Shown: positions 34,901 through 43,487 of the stretch, piece after piece
Position numbering within the stretch: the stretch's first letter is position 1
Layout: every line of letters begins with the position of its first letter
Assembly: GCA_004172935.1 (NCBI GenBank)
Contig: SDZD01000017.1
Span: forward strand, 1 to 64,000
Direction: 5' to 3'
Length of the DNA stretch: 64,000 nucleotides
Source of the DNA: a bacterium
Lineage (GTDB): Bacteria > Armatimonadota > Abditibacteriia > Abditibacteriales > Abditibacteriaceae
Program-made: the position numbers and the translations under genes
Notes under the pieces: generated by a model
The model's input: the letters and a program-made list of their open reading frames with translations, nothing else
Database searches by the model: none
Told to the model about the DNA's origin: nothing

Positions 34901-35980
34901 CTAAACGGCGCCAGAATAATTAGGCACGAACAGAGTTGGGTCGATGTCGGCGTGTCCGGTGGCTTCCTCGTAGTTTTTGATGCGCCCGAAAATACGCTGC
35001 ACCGAATTAGTGATGGAGGGGAAGTCGATACCATCAAAAATCTGCGAGTCGCGGTAGTTCCCCTCTTCATCAGGTATTTGGCGAACGCGCTTGATGCCGT
35101 TTTCCAGCGCTTTGCGATTGGCGAAGCCCAGCGTGTCGAGCGCATGTTGCACCACATCGCGCGAGTGTTCGCGCGGGCCATAAATCGCGGCCTGATAAAC
35201 GGTTTCTTCAAACTTGGCGTAATCGGGAATATCGACCTGTGAACCGGGCATGGCGAAATGGCGAATGACATCGACCATCGCCTTGATAGCCTCGGCGGGA
35301 TAATAGTACAGATAAAGTCGCGCGCCTTCGACGAAGAAGTTGTAGTGGGCGGCCTCATCGACAGCGATAACCTGTGCGGCGCGAGCCAGAACCGGGTCGG
35401 CGTCGTTGGCGAACTGGGATTTGTCGCTTTTGCCGCGCGCGATGACGGCGGTATTGAGGTAGTTGACCTGCGTGGCGCGCTCCTGGAACACGGTGTAGAA
35501 GGTCATGTACATCGGGTCTTGCCACGGCAACGTCCACTGGCTTTCACGCAACTCCTGCATATAGTCACGGATGGCGTCGGGCTTCATGCGTCCGCTGAAC
35601 AACAAGGCGTTGTACCACAGGTCGGCGTGACGCTCTTCTTCGGCGCCCCAACGAATATGAAAATGCGAACGACCGTGGCTCTTACGAATCACGCGCAAAA
35701 GGTCGGTGACATAATCGGGCACGAACTGCTCGACCGCGAAGAAGCCCTTCAGGATTTGCACCATTTCGGGCGAGTGGTCTTTACGGAAATTCCGCCAATC
35801 GAAATCCCTATCGGGATTCCAGTTGCGCTGCGCCTGGGACCGAGCGACATACCAACGGTACAGACCCAACGTCCCCCGCTCGATGAGCTGATCTTTCTGG
35901 TAACGGCTGAGCAAGCCCGCAGGAATGCGGGGACGTTCCTCTTCGATGAGAGTTAGCACCTCTTGTTCTGTGTGGATCAT
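34901..35980 (-). CDS. Acyl-ACP desaturase (fatty acid desaturase type 2)
   Basis: A 359-residue ferritin-like di-iron protein. The first metal motif is in WGAEEERHADLWY (ExxRH) and the second in VDEAAHYNFF (DExxH), with supporting Glu in FQERATQVN. It introduces a cis double bond in an acyl carrier protein-bound chain and needs oxygen and ferredoxin. It has no transmembrane helix, which separates it from membrane desaturases. It would adjust membrane fluidity. IclR lies downstream (34026). Confidence 0.88.
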   Translation of the reverse strand: MIHTEQEVLTLIEEERPRIPAGLLSRYQKDQLIERGTLGLYRWYVARSQAQRNWNPDRDFDWRNFRKDHSPEMVQILKGFFAVEQFVPDYVTDLLRVIRKSHGRSHFHIRWGAEEERHADLWYNALLFSGRMKPDAIRDYMQELRESQWTLPWQDPMYMTFYTVFQERATQVNYLNTAVIARGKSDKSQFANDADPVLARAAQVIAVDEAAHYNFFVEGARLYLYYYPAEAIKAMVDVIRHFAMPGSQVDIPDYAKFEETVYQAAIYGPREHSRDVVQHALDTLGFANRKALENGIKRVRQIPDEEGNYRDSQIFDGIDFPSITNSVQRIFGRIKNYEEATGHADIDPTLFVPNYSGAV

Positions 35981-36522
35981 AGCATTGCCAATGGCCGATT
36001 ATGGTATTGAATTTGACGAGTGGACAACAAACTACAACTCATTCAGTGCGTTAACACAAAATGAGTTTTTTAGAAGCCTGTTCCCCCGCCCGACAGGCCT
36101 AAACCAACCATCAAGAATTCATTATAGAGGACCACAGCCTGTTCCGCTAGATGATTTTTCTGTTCCATTGTGTGGTACAGCAAAGGTCTGCGGAGGTCCA
36201 AAGGTGTTGTGAATCGAGAAATAATGCGAAATCGCCAGCAGCTAGAGGAGGGGCATGACTTTTCCGCCGATTTTTTTCGAAGGAAAAGCGGCGATAGCAG
36301 TTACTCGATATGGCCCTTATCGTTATTCGCGAGGAAGGGGCCGACTGCCACTAATGGAAGAATGGTGTAGAACGGGTATCTCTTCTGCCAGGAAAGCATG
36401 ATACATTCTCCACTTGGTTAACGGCTTTTAGATCAATGGAAAGAATGTAGCGGTGAACTTCACACGGAAAATTTGCACCCAGCAAGAATTAGGAACAACC
36501 ACTTACCTATTGACCCAGTGGT
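35981..36522. other. Intergenic region, nothing recognised
   Basis: About 540 bp between the desaturase start and the end of the beta-helix/GH43 gene. It is AT-richer than its surroundings and has a short self-complementary stretch near 36260-36290, but no open frame with a start and family signal, and no terminator or operator that stands out. Confidence 0.5.
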
Positions 36523-39285
36523 TTAAGAGGGACCGGAAGTGAGAACTCGGCCTTGCGCGTCGAAGTCGATGGGATCGACGGCGGGGGTGCCACGCTCTGG
36601 GGTGTTCTGTTCGCGGCGATAAGAGAACCATTTGCGCCCATCGGGGCCGTTGAAAACGGCGAGGTGGCCGCCTTCGAAGACTTTGCCGCGCGGGTCTTTG
36701 GTCCACGGGCCGAGGGGGTTGTCGGCGTAGGCGGCGCTTGTCCAGTACGAGTTATCAAAGGTTTCGGCGTGGAAGAGGACATAGCGGCTTCCTACCCTCT
36801 CTACCCACGGCCCTTCGAGGTAGCGCGGTTTGTCGTTGAGCAAGGTGCCCGCGTCGTCGCAAGTGACGATTTTCTGTTCGGGGCCGAGCCATTTCACGAC
36901 GCCTTTTCCGAGATTGGAGAGGTCGATTTTGCGGATGAAGATGTCGTATTTGGGCATGACAGCGTAGGTTGAGCCGTCCGCCGCCTGAAAGAGCGTGGTG
37001 TCGCACGCACCTTCTGGGATGTAGGTTATGCCTTTGTAGGGGCCAGTGATTTTGTCGGCGACGCCGACGAAGGCGTGGCCCGCCGCGCCCCAGTTGCCCG
37101 CAGTGTTGTATTCGGGTTTGAGCCAGTTATCGGCGGTGAAGATGAGGTAGAACTTGGCGCCGAACTTGTGGATTTCGGGCGCCCAGAAGCGGTGTTTGTA
37201 GGGGATGTCAACGGGCAAGTCGGCGGATTTGACCAGCCAGTTTTCGGGCTTCCATGTCTTTAAATCCTTCGATGAGAACAGCTGGATGCCGGGAGAAGAG
37301 CCGTTGTTTTCGAGCTTCATGCGGTCGTCTTCGCGGTTGGCGAAGGGCCACATGGTGAAGGTCATATAATAGGTGTCGCCTTCGCGGATGATGGCGGGGT
37401 CGCGCACCTCGCGGCGCATTGCGCCGTCGCCCATGTATTGTAAATCGAGCGGGTTAGGTACGCTGACGCTTTTGGTGCCGTTGACGCGAATGCCCGTTTC
37501 GATGCCTATGATTTCGCTGGCTTTAGGGCTGGCCTTGATAAGTCCGGTGTTGGCGGCACCAAGGCGCTGCACGACGTTGCCCTCGAATTGAATGTTTTTG
37601 GCGCGGTTAACCCACACCAGAGCGCCGGTATCAATGCCCCGGTCTTTGCCGCGATTGTTGGCGGTTTGCTGGGCGTTGAGGAACTTGTTGTTTTTGAAGG
37701 TCGAGTTTTCGAGGCCATCGAGCACCACATTGATGCCGTCGTTGGAAACGAAGGAGTTGTTTTCGATTGTGATGTGGGAGTGGCCGCGCGCGTCGGGCGA
37801 ATCGCCCGTTCCAAGAATGGTGAGCGCCCCGGCCTGTTCGTTCCACGGGCCAGTAGTGGCGTAACCACAGTGGGTGATAGTGTTGCCGCGAATGATGACG
37901 TTTTTGGCGTAGTTGGCCTCCCCCCACCATAGCTCAGGGCCAATCACGATGCCCGCAATCGAACTGCCGTCGATGAGGTTGTTTTCAACGATGCCATCGC
38001 GCGCCTTGAGTAGTAGTCCGCGCGCACGGTGGTCGAGGATGGTGTTGTTGCGCAGCACGAAGCCGTCGCCCGTATGGTCGAGGTTGGAGACGACATCGCC
38101 TTCGTGGGCATCGAGTGGCTTATCGAGCGTGAGTTGGAAGAAAAACTTGTTGTCGCGAAAGTGCGGGAACTCGGTTTCGATGGGAGGTAAAAAGCCATCG
38201 GCGAGCGGCTTGATGGCGGTGACAAAAGCCTCTCCACCGGGGACGCCATTTTTGCGAACCCACGCGACGCGATCTCCCACCGTGTAAGGCGCTCCTGGCC
38301 ACAGCCTCATGCAAGTGATGGTGGCCCCCTCGACGCTGCGCACCATCTGGTATTCGCCGTGGATAGCGATGCCATCGTCGGGCATTCGGGTGAACATCGA
38401 GTTCTCGATGATTGGGCCGCGCTTGACGCCCGCCGAGTGGAATCCATCGGCGTTCTCGCTCATCAACGGGTCGGCTTTGGCGCCTTCCGGTTTGGGGCCG
38501 GGTTTCACCGAAACGCCATTGTAGCTGTTGGCGCCATCGCCGCCCGTCTCGAAGAAGCCAAAGCCGCCCGACGACTGCAACGAGACGCCGAGAATATGCA
38601 TGTTGGCGCAGTTATCGTTGTGAAGTCCGGTGCTACCGCGCCCACGCATGGAGGACAGCTCGCCGACCTCGACTTCGTTGCCAAGCGGATTATCGAAGGA
38701 GATATTGAAGCGGTCGGGGGCCAATCGAGCGACGCCCGCGCTGCCGTAGTCGTAGGTGCCATTTTTGAGGCGGCGCGTAACTCGGTCGAAGATGTAGTAC
38801 GTAGTGCGCGGGTCGAAGGCTTTGGGGTCGTCGAGGGTAGCAGGGTAGCCCGCGTCGATTTGCAACTCGAACGATTTACGGTCGGGCGCGATGGCGGCGA
38901 TGGTGCCCTGAGTGAGAGGAAATACGGCGTTGCGAATGATGGCGCCGCGCAAAGTCACGTTCTGACAGCCACGAAAATAGACGCCGCCCTTCGAGTTGTC
39001 CTGCATCAAAAACGTCGCCCCAGTTGCGTCGATTTCAAAGTCCTTCAGGTCGGCAAATTCCAGATTGGCCCCGGTGTTGGAGGAAGGGATTTTATAGAAG
39101 CCAGCGGGCACAACGACCTTCTTTTGCCCGGCCTTGAACGCCGCCAAAATGCCATCGCGCAACTGTTCGGGATGGTCGGGCGAAATAGCTATCGTGGCAG
39201 GCTGGGCCATAGCGGGGCTAAGCGGAAGTGGCGCAACGCCCATCGAAAGCAACAGGACGCTCCAAAGGAGCGGGGATATTTTCAT
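36523..39285 (-). CDS. Secreted right-handed beta-helix fused to a GH43-like glycosidase
   Basis: A 920-residue protein with a signal peptide. Residues about 30-600 form a right-handed parallel beta-helix (repeated N-x-I/V and nonconserved strands, for example IIRGNTITHCGYATTGPW; IENNSFVSND), as in pectate lyases, polygalacturonases or alginate epimerases. Residues about 615-920 form a five-bladed propeller of GH43 type: base Asp about 629 (RDPAIIREGDTYYMTF), WAPEIHKFG, and acid Glu about 824 (YLEGPWVERVG), then FEGGHLAVF. It should attack plant cell-wall side chains; the helical half may be a second enzyme or a binding unit. Such a fusion is uncommon. Confidence 0.85.
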   Translation of the reverse strand: MKISPLLWSVLLLSMGVAPLPLSPAMAQPATIAISPDHPEQLRDGILAAFKAGQKKVVVPAGFYKIPSSNTGANLEFADLKDFEIDATGATFLMQDNSKGGVYFRGCQNVTLRGAIIRNAVFPLTQGTIAAIAPDRKSFELQIDAGYPATLDDPKAFDPRTTYYIFDRVTRRLKNGTYDYGSAGVARLAPDRFNISFDNPLGNEVEVGELSSMRGRGSTGLHNDNCANMHILGVSLQSSGGFGFFETGGDGANSYNGVSVKPGPKPEGAKADPLMSENADGFHSAGVKRGPIIENSMFTRMPDDGIAIHGEYQMVRSVEGATITCMRLWPGAPYTVGDRVAWVRKNGVPGGEAFVTAIKPLADGFLPPIETEFPHFRDNKFFFQLTLDKPLDAHEGDVVSNLDHTGDGFVLRNNTILDHRARGLLLKARDGIVENNLIDGSSIAGIVIGPELWWGEANYAKNVIIRGNTITHCGYATTGPWNEQAGALTILGTGDSPDARGHSHITIENNSFVSNDGINVVLDGLENSTFKNNKFLNAQQTANNRGKDRGIDTGALVWVNRAKNIQFEGNVVQRLGAANTGLIKASPKASEIIGIETGIRVNGTKSVSVPNPLDLQYMGDGAMRREVRDPAIIREGDTYYMTFTMWPFANREDDRMKLENNGSSPGIQLFSSKDLKTWKPENWLVKSADLPVDIPYKHRFWAPEIHKFGAKFYLIFTADNWLKPEYNTAGNWGAAGHAFVGVADKITGPYKGITYIPEGACDTTLFQAADGSTYAVMPKYDIFIRKIDLSNLGKGVVKWLGPEQKIVTCDDAGTLLNDKPRYLEGPWVERVGSRYVLFHAETFDNSYWTSAAYADNPLGPWTKDPRGKVFEGGHLAVFNGPDGRKWFSYRREQNTPERGTPAVDPIDFDAQGRVLTSGPS

Positions 39286-39344
39286 GTGGGTAGGAATAGA
39301 ACTTTATACCGTCGCACGCGCAAATGTCGTAAAAACTTTGGCAC

Positions 39345-40523
39345 ATGGGTAACTCAGCAGATGTTATTGTGTTGGGGTTGGGGGCGATGGGGAGCGCGGC
39401 CTGTTATCAACTGGCGAAGCGCGGGGCGAGTGTTATTGGCATCGACCAGTTTTCGCCGCCACATATGTCGGGTTCGACTCATGGCGATACGCGGTTGACT
39501 CGTCAGGCGATTGGTGAGGGCGAAGCCTATACGCCGTTGGCGCTTCGCTCTTATCAGCTGTGGGATGAAATCGAGAAGCAGAGCGGGCAGCAGCTGTTGA
39601 CCATTACGGGTGGGGTTATCATCGCCGAACCGCAGGGGTTTTCGCAGGCTCATGGCAACGTCGATTTCATGAGTAACACGCTGAGGTCGGCGCAGAAATA
39701 TGGTATTGCCCACGAACGTCTTACGAATGCGGATATTCAAGCGCGTTACCCACAGTTCAAAGTGAAGGGGCATGAGGTGGGGTACTTCGAGTACAACGCC
39801 GGATTTTTGCGGCCCGAACGATGCGTCGAAGCGCAACTGGAACTAGCGAAGCGCGATGGAGCCGATATTCACACCGACGAGAAGGTATTAAGCTTCACGC
39901 AGCATACGGACGGGGTAACGGTAGCGACCGATAAAGGAGAGTACCACGCCCAAAAGCTGATTATCTCGGCGGGTTCGTGGCTGTCGGAGTTGTTGGAGCC
40001 ACAGTACGAGGGGCTGTTTAAGGTGTATCGTCAGGTGCTGTACTGGTTCGACATCGCCGACAATTATCTCTCGTTCGCGCCGGAAAATTTCCCGGTCTTC
40101 ATCTGGGATTTTGGGACGGGCAACGATGAGGCGATGTATGGTTTCCCGGCTATCGACGGGGCACAAGGCGGGCTGAAAGTGGCGCGCGAGGAGTACCAAG
40201 TGACAACAACGCCCGAATCGGTGGAGCGCACCGTGAGCGATGCCGAAACCGACGTGATGTTCGAGCGCTGCATCGAGCCGCACCTGATCGGGGTGAAACG
40301 CGAGTGCTTGAAGGCTACTACCTGCCTTTATACCGTCACGCCGGATTCGGGGTTCGTTATTGATGTTCACCCCCAACATAAGGATGTTATCATCGCCTCA
40401 CCGTGTTCGGGGCATGGCTTCAAGCATTCGGCGGCGATTGGCGAAGCATTGGCGCAGATGGCGACGGGGGGAAAATCAAGCATCGACATGAGCGCCTTTT
40501 CACTGGGCCGTTTTCGCAGGTAA
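39345..40523 (+). CDS. solA: N-methyl-L-tryptophan oxidase-like FAD oxidase
   Basis: A 392-residue protein of the MSOX/MTOX (monomeric sarcosine oxidase) family. The dinucleotide motif VLGLGAMGSA is at the N-terminus with HMSGSTHGDTRLTRQAIGEG, conserved in MTOX. The cofactor-linking Cys lies in TTCLYTVTPDSGFVID, and SPCSGHGFKHSAAIGEALA closes the FAD site. It oxidatively demethylates N-methyl amino acids such as N-methyl-L-tryptophan or sarcosine and makes formaldehyde and H2O2. Substrate choice between the two cannot be read from sequence. Divergent from the beta-helix/GH43 gene; converges with the MFS gene. Confidence 0.85.
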   Translation: MGNSADVIVLGLGAMGSAACYQLAKRGASVIGIDQFSPPHMSGSTHGDTRLTRQAIGEGEAYTPLALRSYQLWDEIEKQSGQQLLTITGGVIIAEPQGFSQAHGNVDFMSNTLRSAQKYGIAHERLTNADIQARYPQFKVKGHEVGYFEYNAGFLRPERCVEAQLELAKRDGADIHTDEKVLSFTQHTDGVTVATDKGEYHAQKLIISAGSWLSELLEPQYEGLFKVYRQVLYWFDIADNYLSFAPENFPVFIWDFGTGNDEAMYGFPAIDGAQGGLKVAREEYQVTTTPESVERTVSDAETDVMFERCIEPHLIGVKRECLKATTCLYTVTPDSGFVIDVHPQHKDVIIASPCSGHGFKHSAAIGEALAQMATGGKSSIDMSAFSLGRFRR

Positions 40524-40525
40524 GT

Positions 40526-41797
40526 TCAGGCTTCGGCGCAAGCTATGGTTTCGATTGATTCTTCGCTGCGCGAGATGGCCCAACTGAGCATGGTAAGGGC
40601 GATGCCGAAGAGCAGCAAAATGGCGCCAACGAAGGGAGTGGCCCTGATGCCCCATGCCGAATCGACGACATGGGCGCCGATGAAGGCACCCGCCGCGATA
40701 CCCAAATTGAAGAACGACTGGTTGAGTCCGCCCGCCACCGATTCAGTTCCGGGGGCTTTGCTGGTGGCCTGACGCAGAACCATCAGCTGCATTCCGGGGT
40801 TAGCGCTGAAGATGAATACGCTCAGGGCGATAGCCGACACCGAAGCGGCGATGGGGTTGGGAGCAGCCCAACCGAAAGCGAGCAACCCCGCAAGGATGGC
40901 AAGGAATATTCCGATGACGCCACCGTGCAAATTGCCATCAGCAGCACGACCACCCAAGAAATTACCGGCGGTAATGCCCAACCCAATCAAGCACAATACC
41001 AACATCAAAGCGGCGGGGCTAAGTCCCGATACCGATTCTAAGATGGTAGGAATGTAGGTGTAGGCGCAGAAAATACCCGCCCAACTGACGGTCGCAATGG
41101 CGAAAGCCAGCAGCATCTGGGGTTGGCGAAGCGCAGGCAGGCTGTCCTTGAAGGAGGGCGGCGTTTCGCCCTTGATGGTATCGGGAATGTAGCGGGCGAT
41201 GAGTCCGGCAGCCGTGAGGCCGAGCAACCCAGCGAAGGCGAAGGGGATTCTCCATCCCAGACTTTGGCCGATGAGCGAGCCGACAGGCACAATCGTCGCC
41301 ATCGCCAGAGAGAGGCCGCAAAAGACGAAGCCAATCGCGCTGGCCTCACGCCCCCTGCCGACCAGGCGCGACGCCACGTGGGCAGCGATGGCGAAGAACG
41401 CGCCGTGACCAAAGGCGTTCACGAAACGCATCAGCATCAGGAACTGGTAGCTGGGAGCAAATGCCGCCAGAATGTTGGTAACGAAATAAAGCAGCATCAA
41501 CCACATCAGCGACTTGCGCTGTGGGGCGTTGAGCAGGAACGCCGACACGAAGGGCGCGGCCAGAGTGACTCCCAATGCGTAGCCGCTAACGAGCAAACCC
41601 GCCGCAGAAATGGAAACCGATAAATCTCTGGAAATGGTCGGGAGCAGCGCCGAGGGCAGGAACTCGGTAGTCCCAATCGTAAAAGCCCCCGCAGCGAGCG
41701 CAATGATGGCAGCGTTCGTATTCGGGGAAGGCGAACCCCCTGAGCCAGCAGCTAATTCGCTGTTGACCAGTTCCGCGATAGGTGGTTGATTCGACAT
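40526..41797 (-). CDS. MFS transporter, DHA1/AraJ-like
   Basis: About 423 residues with 12 predicted membrane helices. The motif A region appears as GRGREASAIGFVFC and the first helix is ALAAGAFTIGTTEFLPSALL, typical of DHA1 drug or sugar efflux proteins (for example AraJ). It probably exports sugars, metabolites or drugs. The ATG at 41797 is used; upstream codons have no site. It is separated by only 54 bp from the divergently transcribed DeoR regulator, so the two are likely regulated together. Confidence 0.88.
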   Translation of the reverse strand: MSNQPPIAELVNSELAAGSGGSPSPNTNAAIIALAAGAFTIGTTEFLPSALLPTISRDLSVSISAAGLLVSGYALGVTLAAPFVSAFLLNAPQRKSLMWLMLLYFVTNILAAFAPSYQFLMLMRFVNAFGHGAFFAIAAHVASRLVGRGREASAIGFVFCGLSLAMATIVPVGSLIGQSLGWRIPFAFAGLLGLTAAGLIARYIPDTIKGETPPSFKDSLPALRQPQMLLAFAIATVSWAGIFCAYTYIPTILESVSGLSPAALMLVLCLIGLGITAGNFLGGRAADGNLHGGVIGIFLAILAGLLAFGWAAPNPIAASVSAIALSVFIFSANPGMQLMVLRQATSKAPGTESVAGGLNQSFFNLGIAAGAFIGAHVVDSAWGIRATPFVGAILLLFGIALTMLSWAISRSEESIETIACAEA

Positions 41798-41851
41798 CGT
41801 AATTCTGCGTTCTTGCACGATACAATAACGCAACTATACTGACAAATACGC

Positions 41852-42640
41852 ATGAACCCGCAAAAAGATGCAAAAAACCGCACAATTTTGCCCGAAGAGC
41901 GTCGGCGCATCATCCTCGACACGCTCAAGCGCGATGGCAAAGTGCTTTCGAGCGAACTGGCGCTTGAGCTTGCGACTTCGGAAGACACGGTGCGCCGCGA
42001 CCTCAAGGAACTGGAGGACGCGGGACTTTTGCAGCGCGTGCATGGCGGGGCACTGCCACAAACTCCGGTGCCGCACGAATACAAAGAGCGGAGTCGGCGC
42101 GACACCATCGCGAAGGAAGCCATCGGCAAGGCGGCGGCGACGCTGGTCGGGCCAACCGACACCGTGCTACTCGATGGAGGCACCACGATATTGCAAGTGG
42201 CACGCGCACTTCCGCCTTCGTTTCGGGGCACGGTCATCACCAGCAACCTGAACGCAGTTCTGGCTTTGGCCGAACACCCGGAGGCCGATGTCATTGTGCT
42301 TGGCGGCAAGCTGCACAAGCCGATTCTGGGCTGCATCGGCTCGCAGGTCGCGAACGAAATCGCCAAAGTTCAGGCCGATATTTGCTTTATGGGCGCGACC
42401 AGCCTCGACCCGACCAGTGGACTGGCCAGCCTCGATTACGAAGAGGCGCATATAAAACGCGCTATGGTAGCCGCTTCTTCGCGCGTGGTCGCCGTGCTTT
42501 CGAGCGAGAAGTTGGGCACAGCCTCGCCCTTCCTGTTCGCCTCGATGGAAGAACTCGATTATTTGGTGACGGGCAAATCGGCCCCCGCCGAGGTAGTGGA
42601 ACAGTGCCGCCTGTTAGGCGTTGAGGTGCTGCAAGGCTAA
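41852..42640 (+). CDS. DeoR-family transcriptional repressor
   Basis: A 262-residue protein with an N-terminal DeoR HTH (RRIILDTLKRDGKVLSSELA, TSEDTVRRDLKELEDAGLLQ) and a C-terminal sugar-phosphate binding domain (DTVLLDGGTTILQVA; DICFMGATSLDPTSG). Such repressors respond to phosphorylated sugars. The gene is followed by a HAD phosphatase 41 bp downstream on the same strand, and divergent to the MFS transporter. It probably controls both, as an autonomous sugar-phosphate unit. Confidence 0.92.
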   Translation: MNPQKDAKNRTILPEERRRIILDTLKRDGKVLSSELALELATSEDTVRRDLKELEDAGLLQRVHGGALPQTPVPHEYKERSRRDTIAKEAIGKAAATLVGPTDTVLLDGGTTILQVARALPPSFRGTVITSNLNAVLALAEHPEADVIVLGGKLHKPILGCIGSQVANEIAKVQADICFMGATSLDPTSGLASLDYEEAHIKRAMVAASSRVVAVLSSEKLGTASPFLFASMEELDYLVTGKSAPAEVVEQCRLLGVEVLQG

Positions 42641-42681
42641 CGAACCTCCCCGCCCACAACACGAACGAGAGAAACACGATT

Positions 42682-43341
42682 ATGATGAAGAAAATACCAT
42701 TTGACAGAGCCGATGTTGATGCTCTGATCTTCGACATGGATGGCACCATCGTCGATAACATTCCCCACCACGACCAGAGCTGGATCAGCTGGGCGAAACG
42801 CGAAGGACTCGATTATTCCGAAGAGGAGTTGTTCGCCCGCACGCACGGTACCATCAGCGAAATCATGCTGCGCCTCTTCCCCGATGCGACTGAAGAGGAG
42901 CGCTTCGAATTGGGAGAACGTAAAGAGGCTCTTTACCGCGACATCTACCAACCCCACCTGGCTGCCCTACCCGGTCTGGAAGAGTTTTTGGCTGGGGCAC
43001 GCGAGCATTCGCTGCGTATCGGGTTGGCAACGGCAGGCGATGCCACGAACATCGCCTTCACCGTCGATGGGCTGAATATCCGCTCGCAGTTCGACAGTTT
43101 GGTCGGTAGCGAAGACGTGACCTACGGCAAACCCCACCCCGAAGTCTTTTTAGTGGCCGCCCAGAAAATCGGCGTCGATCCGCAGAGATGCCTCGCCTTC
43201 GAAGATTCGGTCGCCGGAGTGGAAGCTGTGCGTCGAGCGGGCATGAAGTGCATCGTCGTCAATCAGATGGCGCCGCGCGAAAAGTACGGCGACACCTCGC
43301 ATGTTCTGGATTGGATTGAGGATTACCGGGGCTTGGGCTAA
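42682..43341 (+). CDS. HAD-family sugar phosphatase / beta-phosphoglucomutase-like
   Basis: A 219-residue protein of the HAD superfamily. Motif I is DALIFDMDGTIVDN with both Asp, motif II LATAGDAT, motif III Lys in GKPHPEVFL, motif IV FEDSVAGVEAVRRAGM. The helical cap and length fit beta-phosphoglucomutase or sugar-phosphate phosphatases. It follows the DeoR repressor gene and should act on the sugar phosphate that the repressor senses. Exact substrate unknown. Confidence 0.9.
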   Translation: MMKKIPFDRADVDALIFDMDGTIVDNIPHHDQSWISWAKREGLDYSEEELFARTHGTISEIMLRLFPDATEEERFELGERKEALYRDIYQPHLAALPGLEEFLAGAREHSLRIGLATAGDATNIAFTVDGLNIRSQFDSLVGSEDVTYGKPHPEVFLVAAQKIGVDPQRCLAFEDSVAGVEAVRRAGMKCIVVNQMAPREKYGDTSHVLDWIEDYRGLG

Positions 43342-43354
43342 AGCAGTACAAGTA

Positions 43355-43385
43355 GCAGAAAAGCGGTGTAAAACCGCCTTTCTGC
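43355..43385 (+). terminator. Terminator hairpin after the HAD gene
   Basis: The arms gcagaaaagcggt and accgcctttctgc enclose a short loop. The core 15-mer gcggtgtaaaaccgc also occurs at 20590-20604. Confidence 0.65.
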
Positions 43386-43487
43386 ATATAACGAAAAGTG
43401 CGAATCGTGCTATTGAAAATGGGGATTGGTTCTAACGCCTTAGCTCCGGTTAATTAGAAAATCAATGCACCTAATTTTTGAATCACG

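Noticed and set aside
38359..39498. 379-codon frame on the plus strand
   Set aside because: It is antisense to the beta-helix half of the GH43 fusion and overlaps the start of the flavin oxidase gene.
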